Source: Aureibaculum flavum
GTDB taxonomy: Bacteria > Bacteroidota > Bacteroidia > Flavobacteriales > Flavobacteriaceae
Length of the DNA stretch: 64,000 bases
Assembly: GCF_016406085.1 (NCBI RefSeq)
Contig: NZ_JAEHFJ010000007.1
Location: 1 to 64,000 of the forward strand
Reading direction: 5' to 3'
The notes under the pieces are model-generated. The model was not told the DNA's origin. It made no database searches and saw only the letters and a list, made by a program, of their open reading frames with translations. The position numbers and the translations under genes are program-made. Shown one piece after another: positions 54,800 to 62,784 of the stretch. How positions within the stretch are numbered: the first letter of the stretch is position 1; every line of letters begins with the position of its first letter.

Positions 54800-56775
54800 T
54801 GAGTCAGGATCAGGTAGACATATTAAAACGAGCATTAGCTAGAGAGAAATCTGCAAGAAAACAAGCTGAAAAAATATTAGAGCACAAAGCAACCGAACTC
54901 TTCGAAGTCAATCAGAAGTTAAAAAAATCTAATATAGGTTTAGAAAAATTACTTTTAAGAACGGATTCGCAATTGCAAGGTGTTTTTGAAAATATTGTAG
55001 ATGCTTATGTTATTATTGATCTATCTGGAAACATTCTTAAGATGAATGATGCCGCTGTATCCTTACTGGGGTTTAAACATGCTAAAGAAAATTTTAACCT
55101 CATGAAAATGGTTCACTTTAGTGAATTAAAAAGAGTTCAAGAGTCATTTAAAAATCTTTTTGACGAAGGATCTATAACAGACTTTAATGTTAATCTAATA
55201 ACAAAAGATAAACAATCAAAAATTGTTCATATCAATGCGAGTATAATTTATGACGAAGGAGTTCCGGTGGCTGCCCAAGGTATTGTTAGAGACATTACCA
55301 AAGAAAAAGCACATGAAGAACAACTAATTGCATCAGAAAGTAGATTATCTACACTTATTCTTAATTTAGATAGTGGTGTCGTACTTGAGGATGAAAATCG
55401 AAACATTGTACTTACTAATAATAAATTTACTGAGCTTTTTAATATTGATAGTGCCCCAAGTGAATTAATAGGACAGGATTGTTTAGCATCTTCAAAGCAG
55501 AATAGTGTTTTATTTAAAAATCCGGAAGGTTTTTTAAATAGAATGCGAGAAATCGATGCAAAAAAGGAGACGGTAATTGGTGATGAGTTGGAAATGGTTA
55601 ATGATAAAATTTTAGAACGAAATTATATACCAATAGTTCAAGGAGAGCAATTGAAGGGGTATTTATGGACTTTTAAAGATGTTACTCTCAACAGAACTTA
55701 TAGGAAAAGTTTAGAGGTTGAAAAACAAAAATACTATAGCATAATTTCTAATATGAATTTAGGCTTGATAGAGGTAGATCTTAATGATAGAATTTTGATG
55801 GTAAATCAAAGTTTGGTTAATATGACGGGCTATTCTGAAAAAGAACTAATAGGTATAAAAGGAAAGGACATTCTTCCTTTAAAAAAGGATGAAGGTATAT
55901 TAAAGGAAAAGTTACGCGAAAGGAAGCAAGGAAAAACAGAGTCTTATGAATTGAGAATAAAAACTAAGGCAGGAGAAATTAGACATTGGTTGGTAAGTGG
56001 TGCACCTAATTATAACATTAAAGGTGAAATCATAGGTTCAATAGGTATCAACTTTGATATTACCGAAATTAAAAACCTTCAGCTTCAAAAGGAAAGTTTA
56101 CTTAAAAAGTTGGAGAAAAGTAATGACGAACTACATGAATATGCTCATATCGTTTCACACGATTTAAAATCACCTTTACGCAGTATTTACGCACTAACAA
56201 CTTGGCTTAAAGAAGATAATAAAGATAAACTAGACGCTACGAGCGTACAAAATTTTGATCTCATAGAGTCCACTTTAGAGAAAATGGAACAGTTAATTAC
56301 TGATATCCTAAAATATTCAAGTATTGGTTCTGATGAACATGATAAGGTACATGTAGATATTGATACACTAATAAAAGACTTATTAGAAATTAGTTATACA
56401 CCAGATCATATCAAAATAAATGTTCAAAATGAATTGCCAATTATTTTGGGTAATAAGACAAAGCTTCAGCAGTTATTTCAAAACCTTATAAGCAATGCCG
56501 TAAAATTTATAGATAAAGAGGAAGGCTTTATAGATATATGTTTTGAAGAACTTGAAAATCACTATCAATTTTCAGTTAAAGATAACGGAATGGGGATTGA
56601 TGAAAAATTCCATGATAAAATATTTAAAATATTCCATTCACTAAATAAACGAAAAGATTCTACGGGTATAGGATTATCTATTGTTAAAAAAATTGTTGAA
56701 TTACACGAGGGTGAAATTTGGTTAGAAAGTCAACCTAACGTAGGTACAACTTTTTACTTCACGTTAAAAAAATAA
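54799..56775 (+). CDS. Soluble multi-PAS sensor histidine kinase (probable H-NOX partner)
   Basis: This 658-aa kinase has no membrane segment. It has an N-terminal coiled coil (~5-50) and three PAS domains (~55-170, ~180-300, ~305-425). HisKA has the H-box SHDLKSPLR (His454), and HATPase has its N-box LISNAVKF, KDNGMGID and TGIGLSIVKKI. The first and third PAS domains end in the usual VRDITKE and INFDITE. Following the H-NOX gene by TAATG coupling makes it the natural H-NOX-controlled kinase. No receiver is attached, so phosphate is passed to a separate protein. Confidence 0.93.
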   Translation: MSQDQVDILKRALAREKSARKQAEKILEHKATELFEVNQKLKKSNIGLEKLLLRTDSQLQGVFENIVDAYVIIDLSGNILKMNDAAVSLLGFKHAKENFNLMKMVHFSELKRVQESFKNLFDEGSITDFNVNLITKDKQSKIVHINASIIYDEGVPVAAQGIVRDITKEKAHEEQLIASESRLSTLILNLDSGVVLEDENRNIVLTNNKFTELFNIDSAPSELIGQDCLASSKQNSVLFKNPEGFLNRMREIDAKKETVIGDELEMVNDKILERNYIPIVQGEQLKGYLWTFKDVTLNRTYRKSLEVEKQKYYSIISNMNLGLIEVDLNDRILMVNQSLVNMTGYSEKELIGIKGKDILPLKKDEGILKEKLRERKQGKTESYELRIKTKAGEIRHWLVSGAPNYNIKGEIIGSIGINFDITEIKNLQLQKESLLKKLEKSNDELHEYAHIVSHDLKSPLRSIYALTTWLKEDNKDKLDATSVQNFDLIESTLEKMEQLITDILKYSSIGSDEHDKVHVDIDTLIKDLLEISYTPDHIKINVQNELPIILGNKTKLQQLFQNLISNAVKFIDKEEGFIDICFEELENHYQFSVKDNGMGIDEKFHDKIFKIFHSLNKRKDSTGIGLSIVKKIVELHEGEIWLESQPNVGTTFYFTLKK

Positions 56776-56777
56776 AA

Positions 56778-57911
56778 ATGAAAATAGTTCAATTACAAAA
56801 AAATAAAGGTAAAAATTGGATGTACATATCCCCAGAGCAAAAATTAACCAATCCGTTAGTTCTTGTTTTTGGAAATAGATTTCTATTAGAAGACTCTGAG
56901 ATCTACAGTGAAATTAAAACAATATTTCCTGACGGACACATTGTTTTTGGTTCAACATGTGCAGATATAATAGGTGACACAGTTGATGAGGAAAGTATCT
57001 CAATTACAGCAATGGAATTTGAAAAAAGCCAATTTTTAATTAAGACAAGTAATATTATAAATACAGAGTTAGATAGTTTTAAAACCGGAAATAATCTTAT
57101 TAAACAATTACCTTCAGAAGGTTTAAAATTTATTTATGTTATTTCAGAAGGTAGTTTTGTTAATGGAAGCGAATTAACAAAAGGTATGAATGCTGCTACT
57201 GATAATAACATATTAATAACAGGTGGTTTATGCGGTGATGCAGCACGTTTTGAAAAAACACTTGCCTCATATAATGAAGCTCCGAAAGAAGGAGAAATAG
57301 TAGCTATTGGTTTTTATGGTGAAACATTAGAAGTTACATTCTCTATTTATGGAGGTTGGACACCTTTTGGACCAGAACGTATTGTTACAAAATCAGAGGC
57401 AAATGTGTTATTTGAACTAGATAACCAACCCGCACTAGATTTATATAAAAAATATTTAGGAGAAAAGTCGAAAGAGTTACCAGGATCCGCTTTATTGTAT
57501 CCGTTAAATGTAAAATCTAATGATGAAAAACAATCTATTGTTAGAAGTATATTAAATATTGATGAAGATAATAATGCTGTAATTTTAGCTGGAGATATTC
57601 CAGAAAACTCTAAAGTGCAATTGATGATGACACATGTTGATAATATTGCAAATGCATCTGAAAGAGCAGCGAAACAAGCTTTAGAATTAAGGCAAAACAA
57701 ACCGGAATTGGCTCTTTTAGTAAGTTGTATTGGTAGAAAATTAGTCTTAGACCAACGTGTTGAAGAAGAAATAGAAGAAGTCTTAAACGTTGTGGGCACT
57801 GAAACTGTTCTATCTGGATTTTACTCTTATGGAGAAATAGCACCTTTTCATGGAGAAAATAAGTGTCAATTACATAATCAAACCATGACAATAACGCTAA
57901 TAAGCGAATAA
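56778..57911 (+). CDS. nosP: FIST-domain protein (NosP-type NO sensor)
   Basis: This 377-aa protein has FIST N (PLVLVFGNRFLLEDSEIYSE, FGSTCADIIG, NNILITGGLCGDAARFEKT) and FIST C (CIGRKLVLDQRVEEEIEEV, GFYSYGEIAPF, CQLHNQTMTI). FIST proteins of the NosP group bind haem and NO and control a co-encoded kinase (established for Pseudomonas, Vibrio and Legionella). It lies between two kinase genes, 2 bases after the first and coupled by TAATG to the second. Haem binding here is inferred from family and context. Confidence 0.88.
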   Translation: MKIVQLQKNKGKNWMYISPEQKLTNPLVLVFGNRFLLEDSEIYSEIKTIFPDGHIVFGSTCADIIGDTVDEESISITAMEFEKSQFLIKTSNIINTELDSFKTGNNLIKQLPSEGLKFIYVISEGSFVNGSELTKGMNAATDNNILITGGLCGDAARFEKTLASYNEAPKEGEIVAIGFYGETLEVTFSIYGGWTPFGPERIVTKSEANVLFELDNQPALDLYKKYLGEKSKELPGSALLYPLNVKSNDEKQSIVRSILNIDEDNNAVILAGDIPENSKVQLMMTHVDNIANASERAAKQALELRQNKPELALLVSCIGRKLVLDQRVEEEIEEVLNVVGTETVLSGFYSYGEIAPFHGENKCQLHNQTMTITLISE

Positions 57912-58978
57912 TGAACTCTTTATTAAAACGGCAAATTCGTAAATATTTAAATGATGCTCAAGTAGCTGACAAAAATCTAGAACAATTTTTGGAGGCTATT
58001 AATAGCTCCTATAATAACTTTGACGAGCAATTTACCATGCAGCAAAGAGCTATGGGAATTAGTTCAGAAGAATTGTTTGATGCAAATCAACAATTAAGAG
58101 AAGAATCTAAAGTTCAGCAAGAAGTTATTAATAAATTAAAGCGGGTAATAGAAACCCTCAAATTTTACGATTTACCAGAGCATGAAACTAAGGGAAACTT
58201 AGAATTAGACGGTTTAAAATTGGTAGAATTTATCGATAACCAAACTAAAGAAATTGTTCAGATAAATAAACAACGAGAAATATTATTAAGTGAACTGGCG
58301 TATCAAAATCAAGAATTAAGTGATTATGCTCACATGGTTTCTCACGATTTAAAATCACCGTTGCGAAGTATAGATTCATTAACAGCATGGTTAAAGGAAG
58401 ATTATCAAGAAGTGATTGATGAAAAGGGAAAAGAAAGTCTAGAATTAATACGTAATAATGTTGAAAAAATGGAATTGCTAATTAATGGTATTTTAGAGTA
58501 TTCAACCATAGGTAATAACAAAGAAGAATTTTACGACGTAAATATTGATGTACTTTTTAATGATATAATTAATTTAATAGAAGTACCTGAACATATTACA
58601 ATTCATAAATCAAAAGTATTACCGCGTATAAAAGGAGATAAATACAGGTTACAACAGTTGTTTCAAAATTTAATTACGAATGCCATTAATTACAATGACA
58701 AAGAAAAAGGCATTATAGAAATAGGTTACGAAGATAAAAATGATTTTTGGCAGTTTTACATAAAAGATAATGGTATTGGCATAGATCAGGCTTATTTTGA
58801 AAAGATTTTTAAAACCTTTCAGAAATTAGAAAATAAAATTGGATCTACAGGCATTGGACTATCCATAGTTAAGAAAATTGTCGATTTATATGGTGGAAAA
58901 ATATGGCTAGAATCGCAATTAACTAAAGGAACTACATTTTATTTTACATTAAAAAAAGAACCATATGGAACAACCTAA
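57911..58978 (+). CDS. Soluble histidine kinase (probable NosP partner)
   Basis: This 355-aa kinase has no PAS domain. Its N terminus (LLKRQIRKYLNDAQVADKNL, then FDEQFTMQQRAMGISSEELF and a coiled coil to ~130) resembles the signal-input region of NosP-associated kinases of the NahK type. HisKA has SHDLKSPLRS (His145); HATPase has LITNAINY, KDNGIGID and TGIGLSIVKKI. It overlaps the next gene (Hpt) by 14 bases. It closely resembles the C-terminal half of the upstream 658-aa kinase, so the two may be products of duplication. Confidence 0.92.
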   Translation: MNSLLKRQIRKYLNDAQVADKNLEQFLEAINSSYNNFDEQFTMQQRAMGISSEELFDANQQLREESKVQQEVINKLKRVIETLKFYDLPEHETKGNLELDGLKLVEFIDNQTKEIVQINKQREILLSELAYQNQELSDYAHMVSHDLKSPLRSIDSLTAWLKEDYQEVIDEKGKESLELIRNNVEKMELLINGILEYSTIGNNKEEFYDVNIDVLFNDIINLIEVPEHITIHKSKVLPRIKGDKYRLQQLFQNLITNAINYNDKEKGIIEIGYEDKNDFWQFYIKDNGIGIDQAYFEKIFKTFQKLENKIGSTGIGLSIVKKIVDLYGGKIWLESQLTKGTTFYFTLKKEPYGTT

Positions 58979-59282
58979 TTTATCATATATTAATAGCATG
59001 TCAGGTGGTGATAAAGCCTTTGAACAAAAACTTATTGAAATAATAAAGTTAGAGTTTCCAGAAGAAAAAAAGATATATTTCTCAAATTTTAATGCAAAGG
59101 ATTTTAAACAAATTGCTGAGAATGTTCATAAACTTAAACATAAAATTAGTATTTTAGGGCTTGAAAAAAGTTATGAGGTTGCAGTAGCTTATGAAAATAA
59201 TTTACATGATGGTAATACAGACCTTCATGAACAGTTCGAAGCTATATTAACTACCATAACTAATTATCTAGAACTTTTATAA
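58965..59282 (+). CDS. Hpt phosphotransfer protein
   Basis: This 105-aa helical protein has the phosphotransfer motif ENVHKLKHKISILGLEK. His55 is the likely phosphoacceptor and a second His is at 59, where most Hpt proteins have Gly or Ser. It should pass phosphate from receiver-bearing partners to the receivers encoded beside it. It overlaps the kinase gene by 14 bases. Confidence 0.88.
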   Translation: MEQPNLSYINSMSGGDKAFEQKLIEIIKLEFPEEKKIYFSNFNAKDFKQIAENVHKLKHKISILGLEKSYEVAVAYENNLHDGNTDLHEQFEAILTTITNYLELL

Positions 59283-59292
59283 TTAGTGATTT

Positions 59293-60003
59293 ATGAATTG
59301 TATTATTATTGATGATGAAGCCACGGCCAGACTTATAATTAATCAATTATGCTCTAATATAAAAAGCCTTACGGTTGTAGATGATTTTCCAAATGCAATT
59401 CAAGCTATTAAGTTTTTAAATCAAAATGAGATAGATTTAATATTTTTGGATATCCATATGCCTGATTTTACGGGCTTTGACTTTATTGATACATTAAAAA
59501 ATCCACCAAAAATTATTTTAACAACATCAGATGCTAATTTTGCAATTCAAGCATTTGAATACGATTGTATTGTAGATTATTTAGTAAAACCAATTACTCC
59601 AGAACGTTTTCAAAAAGCCATTTTAAAAGCTGAATCTATAAAAACGGAAGTTAAAAAATCTATAAAAATTGATAAAGAAAGTACTTTGTCTGATAATCAT
59701 TTATATGTTAACATAGATAGGCGGTTAATTAAAATTGATATTCCTAGTATTTATCTGGTTGAGGCAAAAGGTGATTATATTCGTGTAAAAACCGAAGATA
59801 AAAATTATACAGTGCATTCAACCTTAAAAAAAATAGAAGATAAATTACCTAAAGATTTGTTTTTAAAAGTACATCGCTCTTTTATCATAAACATAAAAAA
59901 GATCATTGATATAGAAGATAATAGTGTGTTGATTAAGAAAGATGTAATTCCTGTAAGTCGTTCAAATAGGCCAGAATTAATGAAACGGTTGAACTTGCTT
60001 TAA
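59293..60003 (+). CDS. LytTR-type response regulator
   Basis: This 236-aa transcription factor has an N-terminal receiver (IIIDDEATARLIINQ, phospho-acceptor Asp53 in IFLDIHMPDFTG, PPKIILTTSDAN, Lys in YLVKPITPE) and a LytTR DNA-binding domain (~130-236). The LytTR domain contains LYVNIDRRLIKIDIPSIYLV, DYIRVKTEDK and VHRSFIINIKKI. It is the output of the NO-sensing operon, 10 bases after Hpt. A candidate operator occurs upstream of the operon and upstream of the next gene. Confidence 0.93.
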   Translation: MNCIIIDDEATARLIINQLCSNIKSLTVVDDFPNAIQAIKFLNQNEIDLIFLDIHMPDFTGFDFIDTLKNPPKIILTTSDANFAIQAFEYDCIVDYLVKPITPERFQKAILKAESIKTEVKKSIKIDKESTLSDNHLYVNIDRRLIKIDIPSIYLVEAKGDYIRVKTEDKNYTVHSTLKKIEDKLPKDLFLKVHRSFIINIKKIIDIEDNSVLIKKDVIPVSRSNRPELMKRLNLL

Positions 60004-60021
60004 ATACTTAACTGCCGTATT

Positions 60022-60040
60022 AAACCATTCGTCTACACTT
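60022..60040 (+). promoter_or_regulatory. Putative LytTR operator, downstream copy
   Basis: AAACCATTCGTCTACACTT matches 53726-53744 in 18 of 19 positions. It lies immediately after the regulator gene and 61 bases (from CCATTCGTC to the -7 box) before TAAATTTG. The upstream copy lies 82 bases from its candidate -7 box; the difference of 21 bases is two helical turns. Confidence 0.45.
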
Positions 60041-60085
60041 ACCTTTCATCCAACGAATATTAAAATTAAAGCTTCCCGAGTACTA

Positions 60086-60093
60086 TAAATTTG
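60086..60093 (+). promoter_or_regulatory. Candidate -7 element TAAATTTG of the T9SS gene
   Basis: TAAATTTG matches TAnnTTTG and lies 19 bases before the ATG at 60112. No TTG is present at the -33 position, which fits a promoter that needs an activator. Confidence 0.5.
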
Positions 60094-60111
60094 TGGTATA
60101 AAATATATATC

Positions 60112-62694
60112 ATGAAAAAATTATTATTTCTTTTTATACTAAGTTTCATAAATGTAAACGCTCAAGATGTTCCGTTTAACTGTGATTACAATGCATACCT
60201 TTTTCAAAACAATGATGTTTATGCAATTGACTTAGCATCAGGAAATTCATATACGGTTGCTACCGATATAACAAAGGGAAGTGTTAATGCAACGGCCTAT
60301 AACCCTGCAGATGGTTTTATATGGGGTTCATTAAGTAGCCCAGAAAAATCAATAGTACGTATTGGTAAGAATTTTCAAACCACTACCTATTATATAGATG
60401 AATTACCTTCTAGCAGTCGTTATGTAGGTGATGTTAGTTCTAAAGGTATCTATTATTTGAAAGGTGGTGGTAAAACGTATTATAAAATTGATTTGAATCC
60501 TGAATCTGATAATTATACAAAATATATTGGTACAGAGAACTTATCTCAAAGTATAAGTGTGCACGATTGGGCTTTTAATGCGGTAGATGGAAACTTATAT
60601 GCCGTAGAAAAAAAGACTAATATTTTATATAGAATTAATCCTGAAACTAGTAATGTACAATCACTAGGAGTTGTGCCTATTCTAACGGGATTAAATTATA
60701 CTTATGGAGCTGTATACTTTGATGCTTCTGGACGTTTTTATGTATCTGCAAATCAAACAGGAACTATTTATGTTATTCAAAAGGTACAAGATTTAAATGG
60801 TAAAAATGGTATGGATTCGAACTTATTCGCATTTGGTCCTTCAAGCTCAAGTAATGATGGTGCTCGTTGTCCTACCGCTCCAGTAGTTCAAGAAGATTGT
60901 ACTAATGGTATAGATGATGATGGTGATGGTTTAATTGACTGTGAAGATCCTTCGTGTTCAGGTTATGCTGCTTGTCCTGTACTTGTAGCTCCAACTTCAA
61001 CTGCTAATTCTGGTGGGTTAGAAAGTAATAATAGATTGTCGCAACAAATTAGTAAACGAAATTTTGAACGTACTAAAACGAGTTATAAGTTTGACAAGGC
61101 AACCGCTAAAAAGCTTTCAAAATCAATGGGGTATGCAAAGAAATCAAATAAAGTAGGTATAGAATTAACTGATTTTATTCCTTTTGGTACTATTGGAGAA
61201 GATAACATTATAGAATCGTCTCCGACAGATTTAATTAAAATAACAAATGCTACCAATATATATTCGGTAGATTACATGAAAGAAAATCAAGCCGTTGCTT
61301 CCATTTTATTACTTGAAACAGAAAAAGGTGTATATGAGCATACCAAATACATTTGCGATCGATTATTAGGAGCGGAACTAATTTCAGTATCAACTATTGA
61401 AATAAAAGAACAACAATTTATTAAAGCACTAATAAGAAATATAGATGGTTCGTTAGAGTTCGTATTAAGTTTATCAGCAAAACCAACAAACAGTAATAGT
61501 AATTTTGAAATTGAAAGTCACTGGAATTTAGATAGATATGAAAAGGAAGTTCCTTACTATAACTTTCAAATTTGGTCAAATTCTTTAGATGATTTATTAA
61601 AGTTAGGTGAAGAAGTACTAAATTTATTAGATGTACAAAAGCCAGTAACAAGTTATAATAATTCTACACCGCCAACAGTATTTGTTAGAAAAGGAAAATA
61701 CATTAACGGTAAGTTAGATTTAGAGATTGTAAATACCAACAAGAGTAAGTCAGTAGTTTTTGATGGCGGATTAAGAGCAAGTGAAACAGGTTTTTTGGAG
61801 TATGTATCCACAAATGTAGATTTGGATGGTAATTACATATCTAATGTGCAGGTAGATGCTGGTAACTTATTTGATATAGGGTTTAGAATTGGTGATGGTT
61901 TAAATACACCGGATGATTTATTTATGTCTGATGGACCTTGGGGATATGATGATGCAGCTCCAAGTACATCAGTAATGAAATATAACATTGAATCGAATGA
62001 TTATACTTTTAATGATGATGATTTTCCAATTGAAAGAAATATAGAAATAGAAGCAACAACGAGTGAATATATAGCTGCCTATAGGGCGTTAACTCCGAAA
62101 TTCAGTCCTATAGATTTATCAGATTATAACAGTTTGAAATTGAAGGCAAAAGGAACAGGGACGCTAATAATTAGATTAGTGAAAAAAGGTATTTCCAATT
62201 GGGAAATTCAATTTAAAACTTCAATTACATTAACCGAAAATTTACAAGATTTTACGGTACCTTTTTCAGATTTCACATCTAATAATGGTGAAAGTTTAGA
62301 ATTAACAGATGTAACTTCATTGGTTTTTACGATGCTTGCAGAAAGTGGTGCTAAAGAGACTAAAGAAATGAACTTAAAACAATTGCGTTTTTCAACAGGT
62401 AAGACGTTGGCAGTTGAAAATGTAAACAGCAATGATAATTTATTAAACCCTATTGCTGTTCCAAACCCAATGATTAATAGTACAAAGATTCATTTTACCT
62501 CAGAGCATGCTGAAAAAGTAACCTTATTGGTATATAGCCAATTAGGTTCATTGATAAAACAGGTGTCAATTCAAACCGTTGTCGGAAAAAATGAGATACC
62601 TCTAAACAGAGATAATTTGTCTCCAGGTATTTATCTATGCAAGGTAAAAAGTAATTATGTCAATTATAAAACAACCAAACTAATTGTAAAGTGA
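60112..62694 (+). CDS. Secreted T9SS type A sorting-domain protein
   Basis: From the ATG at 60112 this 860-aa protein has a signal peptide (KKLLFLFILSFINVNAQD), an N-terminal beta-propeller-like region (~25-275, repeated structure DGFIWGSL, SGRFYVSANQTGTIYVI) and a calcium-type motif CTNGIDDDGDGLIDCEDPSC. A DUF4114-like segment and a beta-sandwich carbohydrate-binding-like region (~625-770) follow. The C-terminal type IX secretion sorting domain is the last ~75 residues (PNPMINSTKIHF, PGIYLCKV). It is cell-surface attached or released. A TTG at 60091 is in frame but not needed. Follows the NO-sensing operon with a shared operator candidate. Confidence 0.85.
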   Translation: MKKLLFLFILSFINVNAQDVPFNCDYNAYLFQNNDVYAIDLASGNSYTVATDITKGSVNATAYNPADGFIWGSLSSPEKSIVRIGKNFQTTTYYIDELPSSSRYVGDVSSKGIYYLKGGGKTYYKIDLNPESDNYTKYIGTENLSQSISVHDWAFNAVDGNLYAVEKKTNILYRINPETSNVQSLGVVPILTGLNYTYGAVYFDASGRFYVSANQTGTIYVIQKVQDLNGKNGMDSNLFAFGPSSSSNDGARCPTAPVVQEDCTNGIDDDGDGLIDCEDPSCSGYAACPVLVAPTSTANSGGLESNNRLSQQISKRNFERTKTSYKFDKATAKKLSKSMGYAKKSNKVGIELTDFIPFGTIGEDNIIESSPTDLIKITNATNIYSVDYMKENQAVASILLLETEKGVYEHTKYICDRLLGAELISVSTIEIKEQQFIKALIRNIDGSLEFVLSLSAKPTNSNSNFEIESHWNLDRYEKEVPYYNFQIWSNSLDDLLKLGEEVLNLLDVQKPVTSYNNSTPPTVFVRKGKYINGKLDLEIVNTNKSKSVVFDGGLRASETGFLEYVSTNVDLDGNYISNVQVDAGNLFDIGFRIGDGLNTPDDLFMSDGPWGYDDAAPSTSVMKYNIESNDYTFNDDDFPIERNIEIEATTSEYIAAYRALTPKFSPIDLSDYNSLKLKAKGTGTLIIRLVKKGISNWEIQFKTSITLTENLQDFTVPFSDFTSNNGESLELTDVTSLVFTMLAESGAKETKEMNLKQLRFSTGKTLAVENVNSNDNLLNPIAVPNPMINSTKIHFTSEHAEKVTLLVYSQLGSLIKQVSIQTVVGKNEIPLNRDNLSPGIYLCKVKSNYVNYKTTKLIVK

Positions 62695-62722
62695 TTATTG
62701 GGGAATATTCATTAGTGTTAAG

Positions 62723-62752
62723 GCAAAAGAGTTTCTCTTTTGCTTTTTTTTC
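62723..62752 (+). terminator. Intrinsic terminator of the T9SS gene
   Basis: GCAAAAGAG-TTT-CTCTTTTGC (62723-62743) is followed by a run of eight T on the plus strand, 28 bases after the stop codon. Confidence 0.9.
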
Positions 62753-62784
62753 TTGGATCTAAAAATAAATAGGAGATACTATTT

